This document shows positions 34,701-46,300 of a stretch of 64,000 bases of DNA, one piece after another. This DNA comes from Bimuria novae-zelandiae CBS 107.79 (taxonomy: Eukaryota; Ascomycota; Dothideomycetes; Pleosporales; Didymosphaeriaceae), in assembly GCA_010015655.1 (NCBI GenBank), contig ML976703.1, positions 167,905 to 231,904 of the forward strand, given 5' to 3'. Position 1 is the stretch's first letter. Each line of letters opens with the position of its first letter. A program made the translations under genes and the position numbers. The notes under the pieces are model-generated. The model saw only the letters and a program-made list of their open reading frames with translations. It made no database searches and was not told the DNA's origin.

Positions 34701-36475
34701 CAGGCATGCGCTCCTTGTAGTCAGTGCGATCAGGCGTGCTGTCGTTGCGGTTCATTGTAGGGGCGAACTGGTGCTGCTCATAACCACTGCCACCGAAGGC
34801 GGATATCTTACTACCATAGGTAGTGTGACTGCAATGATGCAAGTATAGACCACTCGGGTTAAAGATGCTTGGGACAACTTACGAACCACTCAGGGCTTGC
34901 ACGCTACCCAAAACACGCACACCCATGATGACCGCATGGTCGAGCTTCTCGAAGCAGGCATTGATTGACTCATACCAATGATTTTGGGGATAGAATGTGT
35001 TATCCAACTCCGCGTGCGAGTTCTCGTCGAAATCATGGCAGAGGTGCATATGATTGAAGGCCGCCATTAGTGCTTGAAGACAAGAGTAACTACCCAATTT
35101 AGTATTCACTCCAAAATGCCATGGACTTGAATGTTAGTTTTGGGTAGGAGGTAAAACACTATGAAAGGTTTATAGCAGGCAACAAGGCGGACCTACATAA
35201 TGTACAATAGCCCAAAGTCGAGTCGTGGTTTGTAGTCGGGCAAACGAGTCAGATCTGTAGGAGTGCGTGCGCAAGAGCTATAGAAGCTTTAGTGAGCTGA
35301 ACCAGGAAGGATAGTGGGCGAATGAGTGCGGGGTAGTTATATAGAAGCGGTGGCATCGCACGGGCGCGTCGCGCGTTGGTTAGCTAGTCCTGACGCTGCA
35401 ATCAGTAACAACGTGATATAAGCCATAGGTAGAGGGTGAATTGAACATACTGGTTATTTTTATGTTGCTATTCTGTTTGGCTGGTCTTCACCACCTGGAT
35501 CTGAAGGGTATCTTTCCATCTTGATGATCTTCTACCATAGGCAATGTTCTTTACGCGAAGCGTGAGCTCAGAAGGTGGAGCAGCTACCTAGTCAAGTAAT
35601 CTTCCAGAGTTTACCTGATACGCTTTGCTTTGAGATTCTTGCACTGATCTCAAAACTTCCCAGATTAGGGTAGCGCTCGCGTGTGATAGGTGGTCTACGT
35701 CCAACTAGATTCCCGCAACCACAAACCTCCCGCTAGACTTCAACGCAAATATATTTAGAGAAGGAGTGTGGTAGGACTGATATAATCCGAGAAACGTTTA
35801 GCTTTGTGTGGATAGAATCATAGTTCACGACAGTGAAGAGGGAAGAACGCTGTCCACTAACCTCACATAATTTCGTACTTCCCGACAGCCAGCGGTTGAT
35901 AGATAGCTGACAAATGCCAGCAGGGGCTGCATCATTCCTTGTTCCTCCACTCGAGGTCCTTCCAAATTGACGTGTTCCACTGTGGCTTTGCGAGTTCGCC
36001 TTGCAAGAATCTCGTGCGTCCCGTGCGACAGGCGTAAAAGGTTCGGACCCGGATCTGCGTTTCGATGGATTTGAAACCTACCCTGCCATATAAGCCTCCC
36101 ATATTGCCTTCGAGTGCAATTCCTGCCCTCTTTCTGGAAGGAAACAAACAGAGAATCTCGTCGACCCTGGTCACATAAGCTCTCTGCAAGGCTTCTGATA
36201 GGTCTGTGACCCTGAAGTTGGCCACGAGACAGCTGCCATATATGTTGGCATGATGGGAGGGTGAGCTGCCTAAAGATACGTAGCGCAGCTCATTTAAGAT
36301 GCAAATTAGGAAAGTGGCTCACTTGACTGCTGAGCAACAATTCAACCACCGACGGAGGACGCCTACATCCTGGACACTTGAAGGGACAGCAGATGACGCA
36401 TAAAGCTTTGAATACTGCTATCACTTGTGTACCACGACGTTCGATTAACCCTCATTGCTTCAAAAATCTCGCATC
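31775..36475. other. Gene-poor 4.7 kb between the LPMO and the secreted-protein gene
   Basis: Composition is intermediate and open frames are short (60-100 codons) on both strands, most starting without ATG. Two minus-strand frames (35109-34879 and 36225-35932) look mildly coding but have no recognisable domain, and the second lacks an ATG. I see no LTR, terminal repeat or RNA gene. It may hold old, unrecognisable gene or transposon remains. Confidence 0.45.
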
Positions 36476-37067
36476 ATGATCAAACTCATCTGCCTTTTAA
36501 GTGTGACGGCTTCTGCGCTCCTTGCCCGAGCCGACTACGGGGGCATAGGGCAAATCCATGTCTGGAACTCGAGCGACTGGCGAGACGCGACGCCAGTTGA
36601 CAACGTTGGCTGTCTCGGCGATAGTGGAAAGTTTGTCAATTCAGTCAAAGACGCTGATTGCGGCGTGTTCTCCCGTAGCGCCGAGTACCCGTACGCGCTT
36701 TCGCCAAAGTCGGGCAACTGCACCTTCAACGACGAGACGCAGGAGAGGAACACGGATAGTATCTACGGCGGTTCAGACTACGCATACAATTGCCTGAAGT
36801 CTTTCCAGTCTGATGTTTACGACGACCTCTATACAATCGTAAGGCCAGTATTCCTCTGTTGACGGTGAACTGAATGAAAGGTAGGACGGGTTCCCGTATA
36901 CCTTCCTCTGCAACGGTGACGTCAACTGCTACTACGACGCCAAAAAGATACCGACCGAGGGCCAAAAGACCAACTTGTGGCCGTACAGGTGGGGCTCACA
37001 GCAGATGGGCATCACGCCCGGCCATGTCATGCTTCAGTTGGTGTGGAACAAGACTGGAGACTTGTGA
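36476..37067 (+). CDS. Small secreted cysteine-containing protein (effector-like)
   Basis: Two exons (36476-36838, 36885-37067; 46-nt GTAAGG...GTAG intron) encode 181 residues. A signal peptide MIKLICLLSVTASALLARA precedes a mature part with six cysteines (VGCLG, ADCGV, GNCTF, YNCLK, FLCNG, VNCYY), enough for three disulfides. The rest is rich in Tyr, Asp and Gly, and includes WPYRWGSQQMGITPG. I recognise no family. Size, secretion and cysteine content are those of fungal apoplastic effector candidates or cell-wall proteins. It lies next to gene-poor DNA, which is common for such genes but proves nothing. Phase-0 splicing removes the in-frame stop at the start of exon 2. Confidence 0.75.
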
Positions 37068-37781
37068 AAGCGCTTGGTGGGTACAAAGATGCTAGGGTAG
37101 CTGGTCGAGACCTGATCTCTGGGTCAAAAGTAAAGCTGGTGGAAAGGATTTGGCCTTTTTCTGTCTGTAGCCAAAGATGTAGATCCGCGGTTGGCTTATA
37201 ATGGCATTGGTAGCATCGGGTCCAGTATAAGCACGTGTCCAGGACTTCCAGTAACGTTCTCCTTGTCGCATGCGGACAGGTGTAGTGGTTTATGATGGCA
37301 CTCGTAGCGTGCCCAATACAGGTGCATCTCCAGGTCTAGAAGTATATAGCCCAGTAGGAAAGAAACATATGTATGCATGCGTACCCGTGGTAGGACTCCC
37401 TCAACCCCTCAACACCAACTTCTCGTCAAATCAATCATCACCACCACACGGCTGCCTTGGGGCACGTGTTCTGAAGCCTAGAGAGATACCGTGGTTGGAC
37501 CTGGACAAAGGCGCCACCTGTCGATCGGCGCTGCCACCCCCAAACGCCGACTTTCGCGGGTGACGCTTGTCCTTTCACCAAATTATTGCCGCCATCACCA
37601 TCCGACAAGTGTCCTCGGGCTCGACATCGAACACGTTACCGCGACGCACCTCGCGAATCCACACGTGTGCAAAGCCGCATATTCCAAGACGCTTGGGGGA
37701 ACAGAAGAAGGCGGGAAGAAAAGGAAAGCCGGAAAGAACCACACAGCATAGACGCACCGCGCGCAACAACAACCCACGGCC
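37068..37781. other. Intergenic and promoter region upstream of BET1
   Basis: Short overlapping frames only. An open frame from a TTG at 37567 runs into BET1 without ATG and is not a likely start. The CA-rich leader before the ATG at 37782 is typical of a fungal 5' UTR. Confidence 0.4.
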
Positions 37782-38421
37782 ATGTCGAACAGGTACTACA
37801 TACACCCCCTCCGCCCCTGAAAGCACGCGCGCCGCAGAGGCTAAACGCAGGAGCAGATTCGGGCGGCCCTCGGCGCAGAACGACTTGTTCTCCTCTTACA
37901 ACCGCAGCGCCTCGCCCTCCAAAGACCGAAAGAAGCCGCGCTCGCCGCACCCCGGCGCCTCCTCCCCCTACAGCAGTGCCGGCGCCTCGTACGCGTACCC
38001 AGCCCCAGGCCCGCCCTCGTTCGGCGCCTACCCCGGCTCCAGCTCCACCACGACCACGACCACGACCACGACCACGGCCGCCGCCGCCCCGACCTACCGC
38101 GCCGCCACGCCCAACTCGCGCGGCCAGTACAGCGCGGCCACGCTCGACGAGCTCGAGGCGCAGAACGACGACCACGCCGGCGCGCTGATCGGCAAGGTCC
38201 GCATGCTCAAGGACCTGACCGAGGCGATTGGCGTCGAGATCCGCGATTCGACGACGCTCGCCGAGAAGATGAACGACCAGTTCGAGAGCTCGCGCGCCAG
38301 GATACGCGGCACCATGAATCGCATGCTGAGGATGGCCGAGAAGACGGGTGTGGGGTGGAAGGTGTGGCTGGCCTTCTTTGCCGCCGTCAGCGTCTTGTTC
38401 TGGTACGTGTGGTTGTTCTAG
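37782..38421 (+). CDS. BET1: Bet1-type Qc-SNARE, ER-Golgi transport
   Basis: Proposed exons 37782-37792 and 37857-38421 (64-nt intron with GCTAAAC branch site) give 191 residues starting MSNRFGRPSAQNDLFSSYNR. A low-complexity Ser/Pro/Thr/Ala linker, including a Thr run, precedes the SNARE motif (LDELEAQNDDHAGALIGKV, then MLKDLTEAIGVEIRDST) and a C-terminal tail anchor (VWLAFFAAVSVLFWYVWLF). Bet1 acts with Sed5, Bos1 and Sec22 in fusion of COPII vesicles with the Golgi. The residue aligning with the zero-layer Gln is Ser. The tiny 11-nt first exon is my inference; the alternative is an unspliced N-terminus without ATG. It converges with YME2 (237 bp between stops). Confidence 0.88.
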
Positions 38422-38658
38422 CCCGCACGCCGCGCGTTTGGTTTTTTGCAGCGATTCGGCATTTGCAGCATGCGAGGCGTTAGGGCGAATGGGGGTGGCA
38501 GGAGACGTAGACACGTGCTCACGACTGACCTGCTATATTACTGTGCTAATTCATCCATTACCATACACGCGGGCATCCTGCCACGCCTGCCCCACGGTCT
38601 CATCCCAGGGTGAGTGGTTCATGCATGTGCTTCACACCCCCTTCTACTCATGCACTTC

Positions 38659-41592
38659 TTAGTGCTCGCTGCCAAGTACCTTCTTCAGGGCTCCCATCTC
38701 CTGCTCGTACCCCTCCACCTTGCTCTGGCTCTTCGACAGCTTCTCCAGCAGATACTGCACCCGGCCAGCCAGCAGCGCCGGCCTCCCCTCGATCTCGCTC
38801 AGCCGCAACAGTTCCGCCTCGCACTTTTCCATGGTCGCATTCTCCACTTTGACCAGCTGGTCCAAGATGGCAAGATCCATCCTACTCTTCAACACCCTGT
38901 CTTCTGTCAATCGCTTGAACGCCGGGTAGTACACCGGCTTGCCTGCCTTGATCAGACTCGGCCGCCCAGAAGGTGACGATACAATGGTGATGAGCTCGGC
39001 TTGCCCCAGCGCCCGGATCGTCTTTTCCCCACCGCTCTTGAACACGTCCGACAAGAGCAGCTCATTGTAGCGCAGGGAGTCCTTCTCCGCAAGCTGCTTG
39101 ATGACCAACCACGCCTGCTCGACGCTCCACTTCTTGCCATCTTCGTTCGCGATTCCGAAAATATACATCTTGAGGATCTCGCTGGCCGACTGATTGATGA
39201 TTTCATGCACGGCCTTGATGGGCGTCTCGCCCGTCTTGATCCGGCGAGCGAGGAACTCGAGATCGGTAAGGCGCCCACCCAGGAGATCGATACATCTATC
39301 TAGCTCGTCGAGGTCAGTGCGTGTCTGTGAAGGTATCTGTTTCTCGGAGCCGTCTTTGGCCTCAGGATCGTCCGCCACGTCGGCGTCAAGGTGCCGTAGG
39401 ACGTATTTCTTCGCCACTTGCGGGGAACAATCCGAGAGGGGGATCTGGTGGAAGACGCGGTCGGGAAGCGCTTTCGAAAGACTCTTACTGTATGAGACGT
39501 CGTTGGTCAAAAAGACTACGTGCGCGATGTTCGCTGTCGTGAGACGTGCCGCCCTGATGTGACTGTTAGTAGAGTTTTCAGGACTGAGGGTACAGCAGCT
39601 AGGGCATGCCGTCATCGAGTACCATCGGCTTTTGCATCGCTTATCCCGAGGTAACACATGGGTCTCGCAGTTTCTGGCATGGCAACGACATGGCGACTTA
39701 CCAATCTGCGATCTTGTCGTATACCATGCCTCCGTCTTGGCTCTTGTGTAGGAAGTTATCAATTACAACGACGGGTCGCTTCTCAGGATGGGCCTCCAAC
39801 CACTCGTCGTCACCAAGATGAGCGTCTTTGTCGTTCTTGTGCCTTTGATCTAAAGCAATTTGTCGCAGCGCAGTGCCAGTCGTATTCCAGATCTTGGCAA
39901 GTTGGCTGTCCAGCGTCTCAGAAAAGCCAGTCTTGACGCCTGTAGCACCTTGTGCTGCCATATCAATCATCCCGCTTATACTATTCATCCAAGAGAAAAC
40001 CGGTTTATAACCAACGCCTGCCGCTGCAGCGTTGATCGTGGCGCTATCTCCACGAGCTTCTTGCACGGGCTTGCAGTCGATGACCAACTTGTGTTTCCTG
40101 TCCTTGAGTGCTTGGTCGATCACAAGCTCTTTTTTTCCGGAGCCCCGTGGACCCTGTACAATGATAAAGGTATCTGCCGTTTCCACGAGCCAGGTTTGAA
40201 TCTGTTCGATGTTTTCCTTCCGATCATCCCAGACGACTTCCATACCAGAATCATCGTCGACCTTGCGCCGCCACGGGATGAAATCTGTTGCATAGCCGAC
40301 AATCCATTTGTAGTACTTGCTGTCCTGGAGATGTAGGGCCCTTGTGATGTGTGCTTTGACGAAGAACGTGCGGATCCTAAAATGAGTGTCAGCAACCGAA
40401 GCACTCGCAGGGCGCACAAGTCCAGGTACTTTCGGCCAGTGCGTCACCCTAGGTACACAAATCTTGGTCCTGATATCGTGTTTGTGCAACAGTAGGCGGA
40501 CTTACGGGTCAAAGATGGCGACAGTGATGCCTGCCACCAGTGCAGCTATGATCGGGATGACGATCCTCGGGTGGTTGACTAGCCGGTCTCTGATCCAATG
40601 GGCCTTGATCTTTTGCTCATACTTGAGCCTCAACAACGTGCCTTTCTTACCACCACCTTCGCCTTCCCCTACCAAGTAGCCGTGCATGCAGTTTCGAGCC
40701 ATTATCGCATTTGACAGGGTCGCGTAATCCAAGTAGGCGAACTTGGGCAGGACTTTCGAGTCGGGCGGCTGAGCGACAATATCTTGCAATTTGCCGTACT
40801 GTCTGAAGAAGGAGTACAGTTGTTCTTGCGACAATTCTACAGCCTCCGAACCTGGCTCAGATGGGACGAACTCGACGCGTAGGCGAGGTGTGGGTAATCG
40901 AAAAAGATCTTCGACCCATGGTCGTCCTTTCACGACATTGACATGCATTCGTCTCCACGGACTCCACCAAGGCTTGACAGGATTTTCTTTGAGATATTGT
41001 TTCAGCGCTCGCTCCACCACGGACGCTGGTGTGGTACCGTCGTGCGTAAATTTGACGAAAGCACCCCCTTCTTTCAGCCGGAGGAGCGTTCCAGTAGCTT
41101 CGACAGAAATATTAGCTTTAGCGGTCGCTTTCTGAATGACAGTTCTAAGATCAGTGCCCGTGACTATTGGATTGATGATGCGGTCTAGAAAGCCGGGAGG
41201 CTTGTCATGCGAGGCGAGCGGAAGGCCGAGCAACTTTTGGATCTTGAGAGGAAACACATCTGGCAGCGTTAGTTGGTTGCTACAACTCAATTATGGCAAC
41301 CGGAAAATATGACATATTAGATGCACAAGTTGTCCCAGGATAGGCTTTGCAAAGCGCGACTATATGCTGAAAGTAGCCGCATCCGACGTCTGTGGAACTA
41401 TACCCGGCCTTTCTGGTCTACAGCCTGGGTCGACACAAAACAGTATCCACCAGAAGGCTTATCTGTATATCTGAAGCAGAGTGCTGGTAACATACTGTCG
41501 AAGAAAAGCAGTCCATCATTCGGACCTGCATTGATGTGTCCCGATTTCTCCTCTCCAGCCTGTAGTGAAGCGTATCGACTTCCGAAAGCCAT
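38659..41592 (-). CDS. YME2: Mitochondrial escape protein 2 (Yme2), inner-membrane RRM/AAA protein
   Basis: Minus-strand exons 41592-41496, 41259-40506, 40376-39702 and 39553-38659 give 806 residues. The diagnostic opening SGHINAGPNDGLLFFD-NVFPLKIQ spans intron 1. An RRM-like domain follows (PRLRVEFVPSEPG ... FAYLDYATLSNAIMARN), then a transmembrane segment (IVIPIIAALVAGITVAIFDP), then a P-loop NTPase (FIIVQGPRGSGKKELVID) with Walker B-like VVVIDNF, ending in a C-terminal coiled coil. Yme2 sits in the mitochondrial inner membrane and influences nucleoid structure and mtDNA escape. Introns are 129-236 nt, longer than in neighbouring genes. The start at 41592 is provisional: the N-terminus has no clear targeting presequence, so an upstream exon may exist. 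Confidence 0.9.
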
Positions 41593-42048
41593 ACATCCAC
41601 CCAGAGATACACAAGAGGTCCTAACTTGGAGTTAGCGTGCATCTCATGTGTTTCATCGATAGTCTTGAAATAAGCCGTGGGAAGTTCAATTGTTATCAAC
41701 ACACCTTGTCATCAACCCTTGCCACCTGTCCCGTCCGAGGACGGACCCGCGCCGAGCGGCATGATGCCGAGTAGTTCTCGATATCATACTGCGAATATAA
41801 CGCTATGTGAATGCTCCAGAAGGCATCATCAGAGAGATAGGTGGTTGTGAAACGTGAGATCGGGAGTCGCGCACCCATGACTACGACAAATGACGTCACG
41901 CGACCTGGTTCGGCACACCCTTGTACCCTGTCCCAACCAGCGCGTAAAGCTGAAAGCTGAAAGCTGGCTAACGTATTCCACTAGTAACCTACACACCCCA
42001 CCAAAATCGCGCAACGCGTCCTACACAATCCACCATGCCACAACGCTA
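41593..42048. other. Upstream region of YME2
   Basis: No independent gene visible. A minus-strand frame 41702-41418 overlaps YME2 exon 1 in another phase. A missing first exon of YME2 with the mitochondrial presequence, if present, would lie here. Confidence 0.4.
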
Positions 42049-42538
42049 TCCCCCGCATGGCCAAAATCTGCCGTACACGGGCCAAATTGAAATGGCCAAT
42101 TAGGAGAGCTGCCAAGTGAACACCAAATCTGTATCGTGATGTTAGCAATTTCTGTTTTCTAGCCAAAATACGCCTATTTTGAAATCGCCTGCACCTGCAA
42201 ACATGCCAAAAGCTACTGGCCCACTCAGCAATGACCCTGGCTTCGTAAAATACACAAAATACAGCAAATCTGACGCTGAAAAGCCTAATTTGCCAGCAAA
42301 TCCGCCACCAGATTGGAAACCTCTCAACATCACAGCGCTGTCAAACAATCACATTAAAAGACACCTCCCAAAGCTCAATTATCAAGTAGTTTCATCGAAA
42401 AACCCACAAGAAATCAAGCCTCCATACAAATCTACATACAAATCTGATCTCCTTTGGTGTTCGTCAGAAGTCGGAGCAAAGCTCCGATTGGCCATTTCAA
42501 TGTCGCCCGTGTACGGCAGATTTTGGCCATGCGGGGGA
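42049..42538. mobile_element. 490-bp MITE-like element with about 55-bp inverted termini
   Basis: The left end TCCCCCGCATGGCCAAAATC and the right end in reverse complement are identical over about 34 bases and similar over 55. The element is flanked by TA (42047-42048) and CA (42539-42540), suggesting a TA target with one later change. It contains an open frame 42179-42547 (122 codons) that runs into the right terminus and has no known domain; it is probably a remnant or chance. Not RIP-mutated. Confidence 0.8.
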
Positions 42539-42570
42539 CAGTGGTGACCGAAATCGGTTTCCAGTTCCTA

Positions 42571-42610
42571 TCCCCCGCATTGTTAACATCTCCCGTACAC
42601 GGACTATTTA
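42571..42610. mobile_element. Terminus of a second, related TCCCCCGC element
   Basis: TA-TCCCCCGCAT at 42569-42580 followed by CATCTCCCGTACACGG reproduces, with changes, the terminal pattern of the element at 42049-42538. AT-rich DNA begins immediately inside it, so it seems to be the edge of a degraded relative; the opposite end was not found. Confidence 0.5.
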
Positions 42611-43049
42611 ATATTAAATAAATAGACCATATCTCTAATCTTAGTAGAAAAATAACTTTAATATTAAATTATATAAAATTTATATAAAAATTAGCATTAC
42701 TAAAGGTCTTAAATTTAAATTTATTATATATTTAAACTTGTCCGTACGCAGTACGGGCAGCTACCTAATGCTATGTCTTAAGACAGGTGACAATGGTTAT
42801 GTAACACCGCACAGGCAAAGGCACAGGCCACAGGCACCGTGCGCAAACATCAATCCTTATAACCCTCTTTCCCCCGTACGTAGAATAGACAGACAAGACT
42901 TGAATACCAGACCCTTTTCTCACCCGTACCATCGTACAACTATCTAGCCCTATCATATCGCGATATGCTTGGCTTAGTATAGCCCATTCAACAAAACTAG
43001 CTTTAGTTTTAATAGAGCTAACTATTTAATGCTATTAAAGGCACTTTTA

Positions 43050-43200
43050 TGTTACAAGGGGGCTATACGTACCTAAGCCTGTTTCGGGTTAGGGGAGAAT
43101 AGGTTAAGGGTAAAGCACCTTGCGGATATTTAGTAGTTAAGAGCTAGGGATAATAATAAAGTTAGCTATAAATAATTTAATCCTATAATAAATTATAGAA
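43050..43200 (-). mobile_element. Truncated family-C LTR
   Basis: Starts TGTTACAAGGGGGC and follows the family-C LTR (TACGTACCTAAGCCTG, then GAGAATAGGTTAAGGGTAAAG) in the same orientation as 19021-19495. It stops at the position homologous to about base 150 of that LTR, where the family-D LTR begins. Confidence 0.8.
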
Positions 43201-43361
43201 TGCAAGGGGCTAGGTGCTTAAGGGGCCAAAGGTGCTAGAAGAATACTTATAAATTTAATAAAATATCTAAGGTTAAGTTTTAAGCATTAAACTTATATAT
43301 TTAGGGTTTATATAACTAAGGATTAAAGATTTAAAGTAATAATTAGGCGTAGCTTATTATA
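43201..43361 (-). mobile_element. LTR, Ty3/Gypsy family D, 161 bp (3' side)
   Basis: TGCAAGGGGCTAGGTGCTTA ... AGCTTATTATA. A direct repeat of 50918-51078 of the same length. Inserted inside the family-C LTR at 43200. Confidence 0.8.
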
Positions 43362-46300
43362 TACCTCTCTTTTCTCAATTAGTTTAAAGAAAAATCTTTA
43401 CGTCTTATCTTACTATATAATTTTATAATTATTTTATTATCTACTTGCAATTTTCTTACTATTATAAACCTTTTACTAGTTTTATTCTTGCGCATTTAAT
43501 TTTATATTCTTACTATAAGTAGTTACTATAGTAGTATGTTCACGCTAGTGCGTTTACTTATTATTATATATATAAAATCATTTCTTACCTAGCTTTTAAA
43601 CCTTACTCCTTTATACTTTTTTTCTTTTCTGAACTTCGTGCACTGTACCATCTTTTAGCCTAGTTTTTTTATTTTATAATTTAATTCCTTTCTTTATTTT
43701 AATAAGATAGCTAGCTCTTTACGTCAGACTTGCATAGTAAAGACTTTTAAATATTAAAGGCATGCTATTAATTCTAATAATAAGATAAAAGAAGTCATAT
43801 TTTTATTATAGTTATTTAATTACTAATTTAAAAAGACTAAGCTTTTTTAAAAAATAAAGCTACTATTTTTAACGCTAACGTAATCCTCTTTAGCTAGCCT
43901 ACTAAAAAGTTTAGTCCTTTTAAAGCTTATAAAGTAAGTTTTAAGTCCTCTTTTACGCTTTTTTTTTTCTTTTTTTTACTTTCTAACTTAGCTCTTTACT
44001 TTTCTAACTTTTTTTTGTTCTTTATTAGCCTAGGTATGCGCACTTGCTAACTTAATAAGCTTAGCTTTTAAGGCCTAATCATGCTACGTACGATAATTAA
44101 GCGCTAGTATATTAATTATATTACTTATATATATGTCTATTAGTAGGTGCTAGTAGGCAGGATAGTATTCTATAAAAAGTGTCGTACCTATAAGCTTATT
44201 AGCTATACTAGACAAGTATACTTTAGTTTAACTTATTCTAGATAACTTTAGAATATGCTTTACTAACTTCTTTCCCACTTAAATTTAGCCTATCCTTAAT
44301 AAATTTAGCCGCGAACATTTTATTAATATTATAATTATTATTATGAGCTATCTTATATATAAGATTTTAAAAAGTAGCTAAAAGTAAAAGGTCTTTCTTA
44401 CTAAGCTTTAACGCGTTCTATTCTACTTATAAAATTATTATTATTAATTACTATACCTCCTTTCAGAGTAAAACCACTATTGCTTTAGGCCCTATTACTT
44501 TTTTTAAGACTATTTAGCTCTTAGAGCGCATTACTATTATAGGTAAAAAGACTTTTAACTTTTTTAAGTTTATACTACTAACTTTAAAGTATTTTATTAA
44601 GAGTATAAGAACTCTTTTATAAGTTCCTTTTAAATACTAAAGCTATCTTTTAAGGCTAATATCGTGTAGCTTTCTAGTAGGTTTATAGTAGTAGATAAGG
44701 ATATTATAATAGATAGTTTTTAGATAATAGATAATGTCCTCACGGGAGCTAATATACTTACTTAAGCTTACTAAGGCTTACGCTAGTAGCTTTAGGCTAT
44801 TATAATTAAAAAGTGCCTCAGTAAGAAGAATAATAGCTTCTCTAATTTTAGTAGTATATTAAATAGTAGAAAAGAAGATCTAGACGTTATTAGGAAGGGT
44901 TTTACTATTTTTTTAGTACCTAAAGATATTTCTATTACCTAGTTTCTCTCTTCTTTTTATTTTTAGTTTACTTCTAAGGTTCCCTTCTTTTGTATGGGTT
45001 ATCCCTTACTATTATAGGAACTATTTAGTTCTTTTATTATTCTTAGTAGTTATAGGGTTTTTTAAGTTACTTTTTTAAGATTCCTTTTTAACTTTCTTCC
45101 TTAGATAGATAGAATTACTTCTACCTCTTTTTAGCCTAATTATTAGTCTTGCCTGATACTTAATTTTGTCCGTTAATAATATTATTCCTATCTTTATTTT
45201 AAATACTTTTATTTAGCTAGGTTCTTTAGCTTAGCGAGGCAGGCATTATAGAGCCTTTTTTAGGTCCTAATAAAAGCTAATTTAGGGGATATCGCGATAA
45301 AATCCTATTAAAAGTTTTTTATTATAATTTTAATATAGCTTAGTAAACTTCTTTTAGTAGTTTAACGTAGTAGCTTAGTTAAGGTTCTTATAAGGATCCT
45401 AAGTTTTTTAAGAGTAGTTTTTTTATTATTCTAAATATTCTACTCTTTTGCCTTCAAAAGGACTAACGTTTTTTATATATATTAATTATACTATACTCGT
45501 TCTCTCCATCTTTTGTTATAATTGCTTTAGGCTAAGCGTTATTAATAATTTAGCTAGGGAGAGGGTTTAACAAGGCTAATTTTAGCCTATTTACGTAGAA
45601 CCTTACGTGCATATTTGGCAGGATATTTAGTTCTACTACGTAAGAGTTTATTACCTTCTTTATAGTAAACTCTTTTTACTTCTAGTTAAGTTTCTTACTT
45701 AGACGCTAGTTTTAAAGGTAGCTCTTATATTTTAGTTATACTTTATTTCCTTCTTTTAAGATTAGAGCGTTTTTACGTTAATAACTTAATAGGCGCTTTT
45801 ATTCTTATTAGGCTATTATTATATTTGCCTTAGTAAAGTTAAAACCGTTTTTGAACTTTTTTATTATTACCTTTATAGCCTTTTTTATATTAGTTTTAAG
45901 CTCTAAGACTAATTTCTAGACTCTAAAGTTTTTAATTAGTTTAGTATTCTAGCTATAGGATAATTAAAATAGGCTAACTTTTATTAATATAGCTTTTAAC
46001 CCTTTAATAGCTATCGATGCTATAGGAAGCTACTTTATCTGATCATATTATTACTAGTTATAATATGCCTAGAGGTAGGCATTAAGGATAGAGTTTATTC
46101 ATTATATCTACCTATCCGTTTCTAGGTAATTTGCTATAGATAGTCTTTAGTTAATGCCTACTTATTTATAGAGCACAGTCTAAAATTCACTCACGAACTG
46201 TCCCCCGCGATTAAATATAATAGAGAAGGGAAAAAAGTAGTCTACTACTTAGTATTAAAGAAACGCTATTGTAACTATAGGTATATTAAGGTTTAATAGA

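Noticed and set aside
34361..36225. Several short frames (62-100 codons) in the gene-poor stretch
   Set aside because: No domains, mostly non-ATG starts, and overlapping alternatives on the other strand.
37586..38514. Plus-strand frame 37586-38188 and minus-strand frame 38514-37636 over BET1
   Set aside because: Low-complexity Arg/Pro/Thr or Gly/Arg/Val products caused by reading GC-rich BET1 repeats in other phases.
42179..42547. 122-codon frame inside the MITE as a host gene
   Set aside because: It ends within the inverted terminus of the element and has no known domain.
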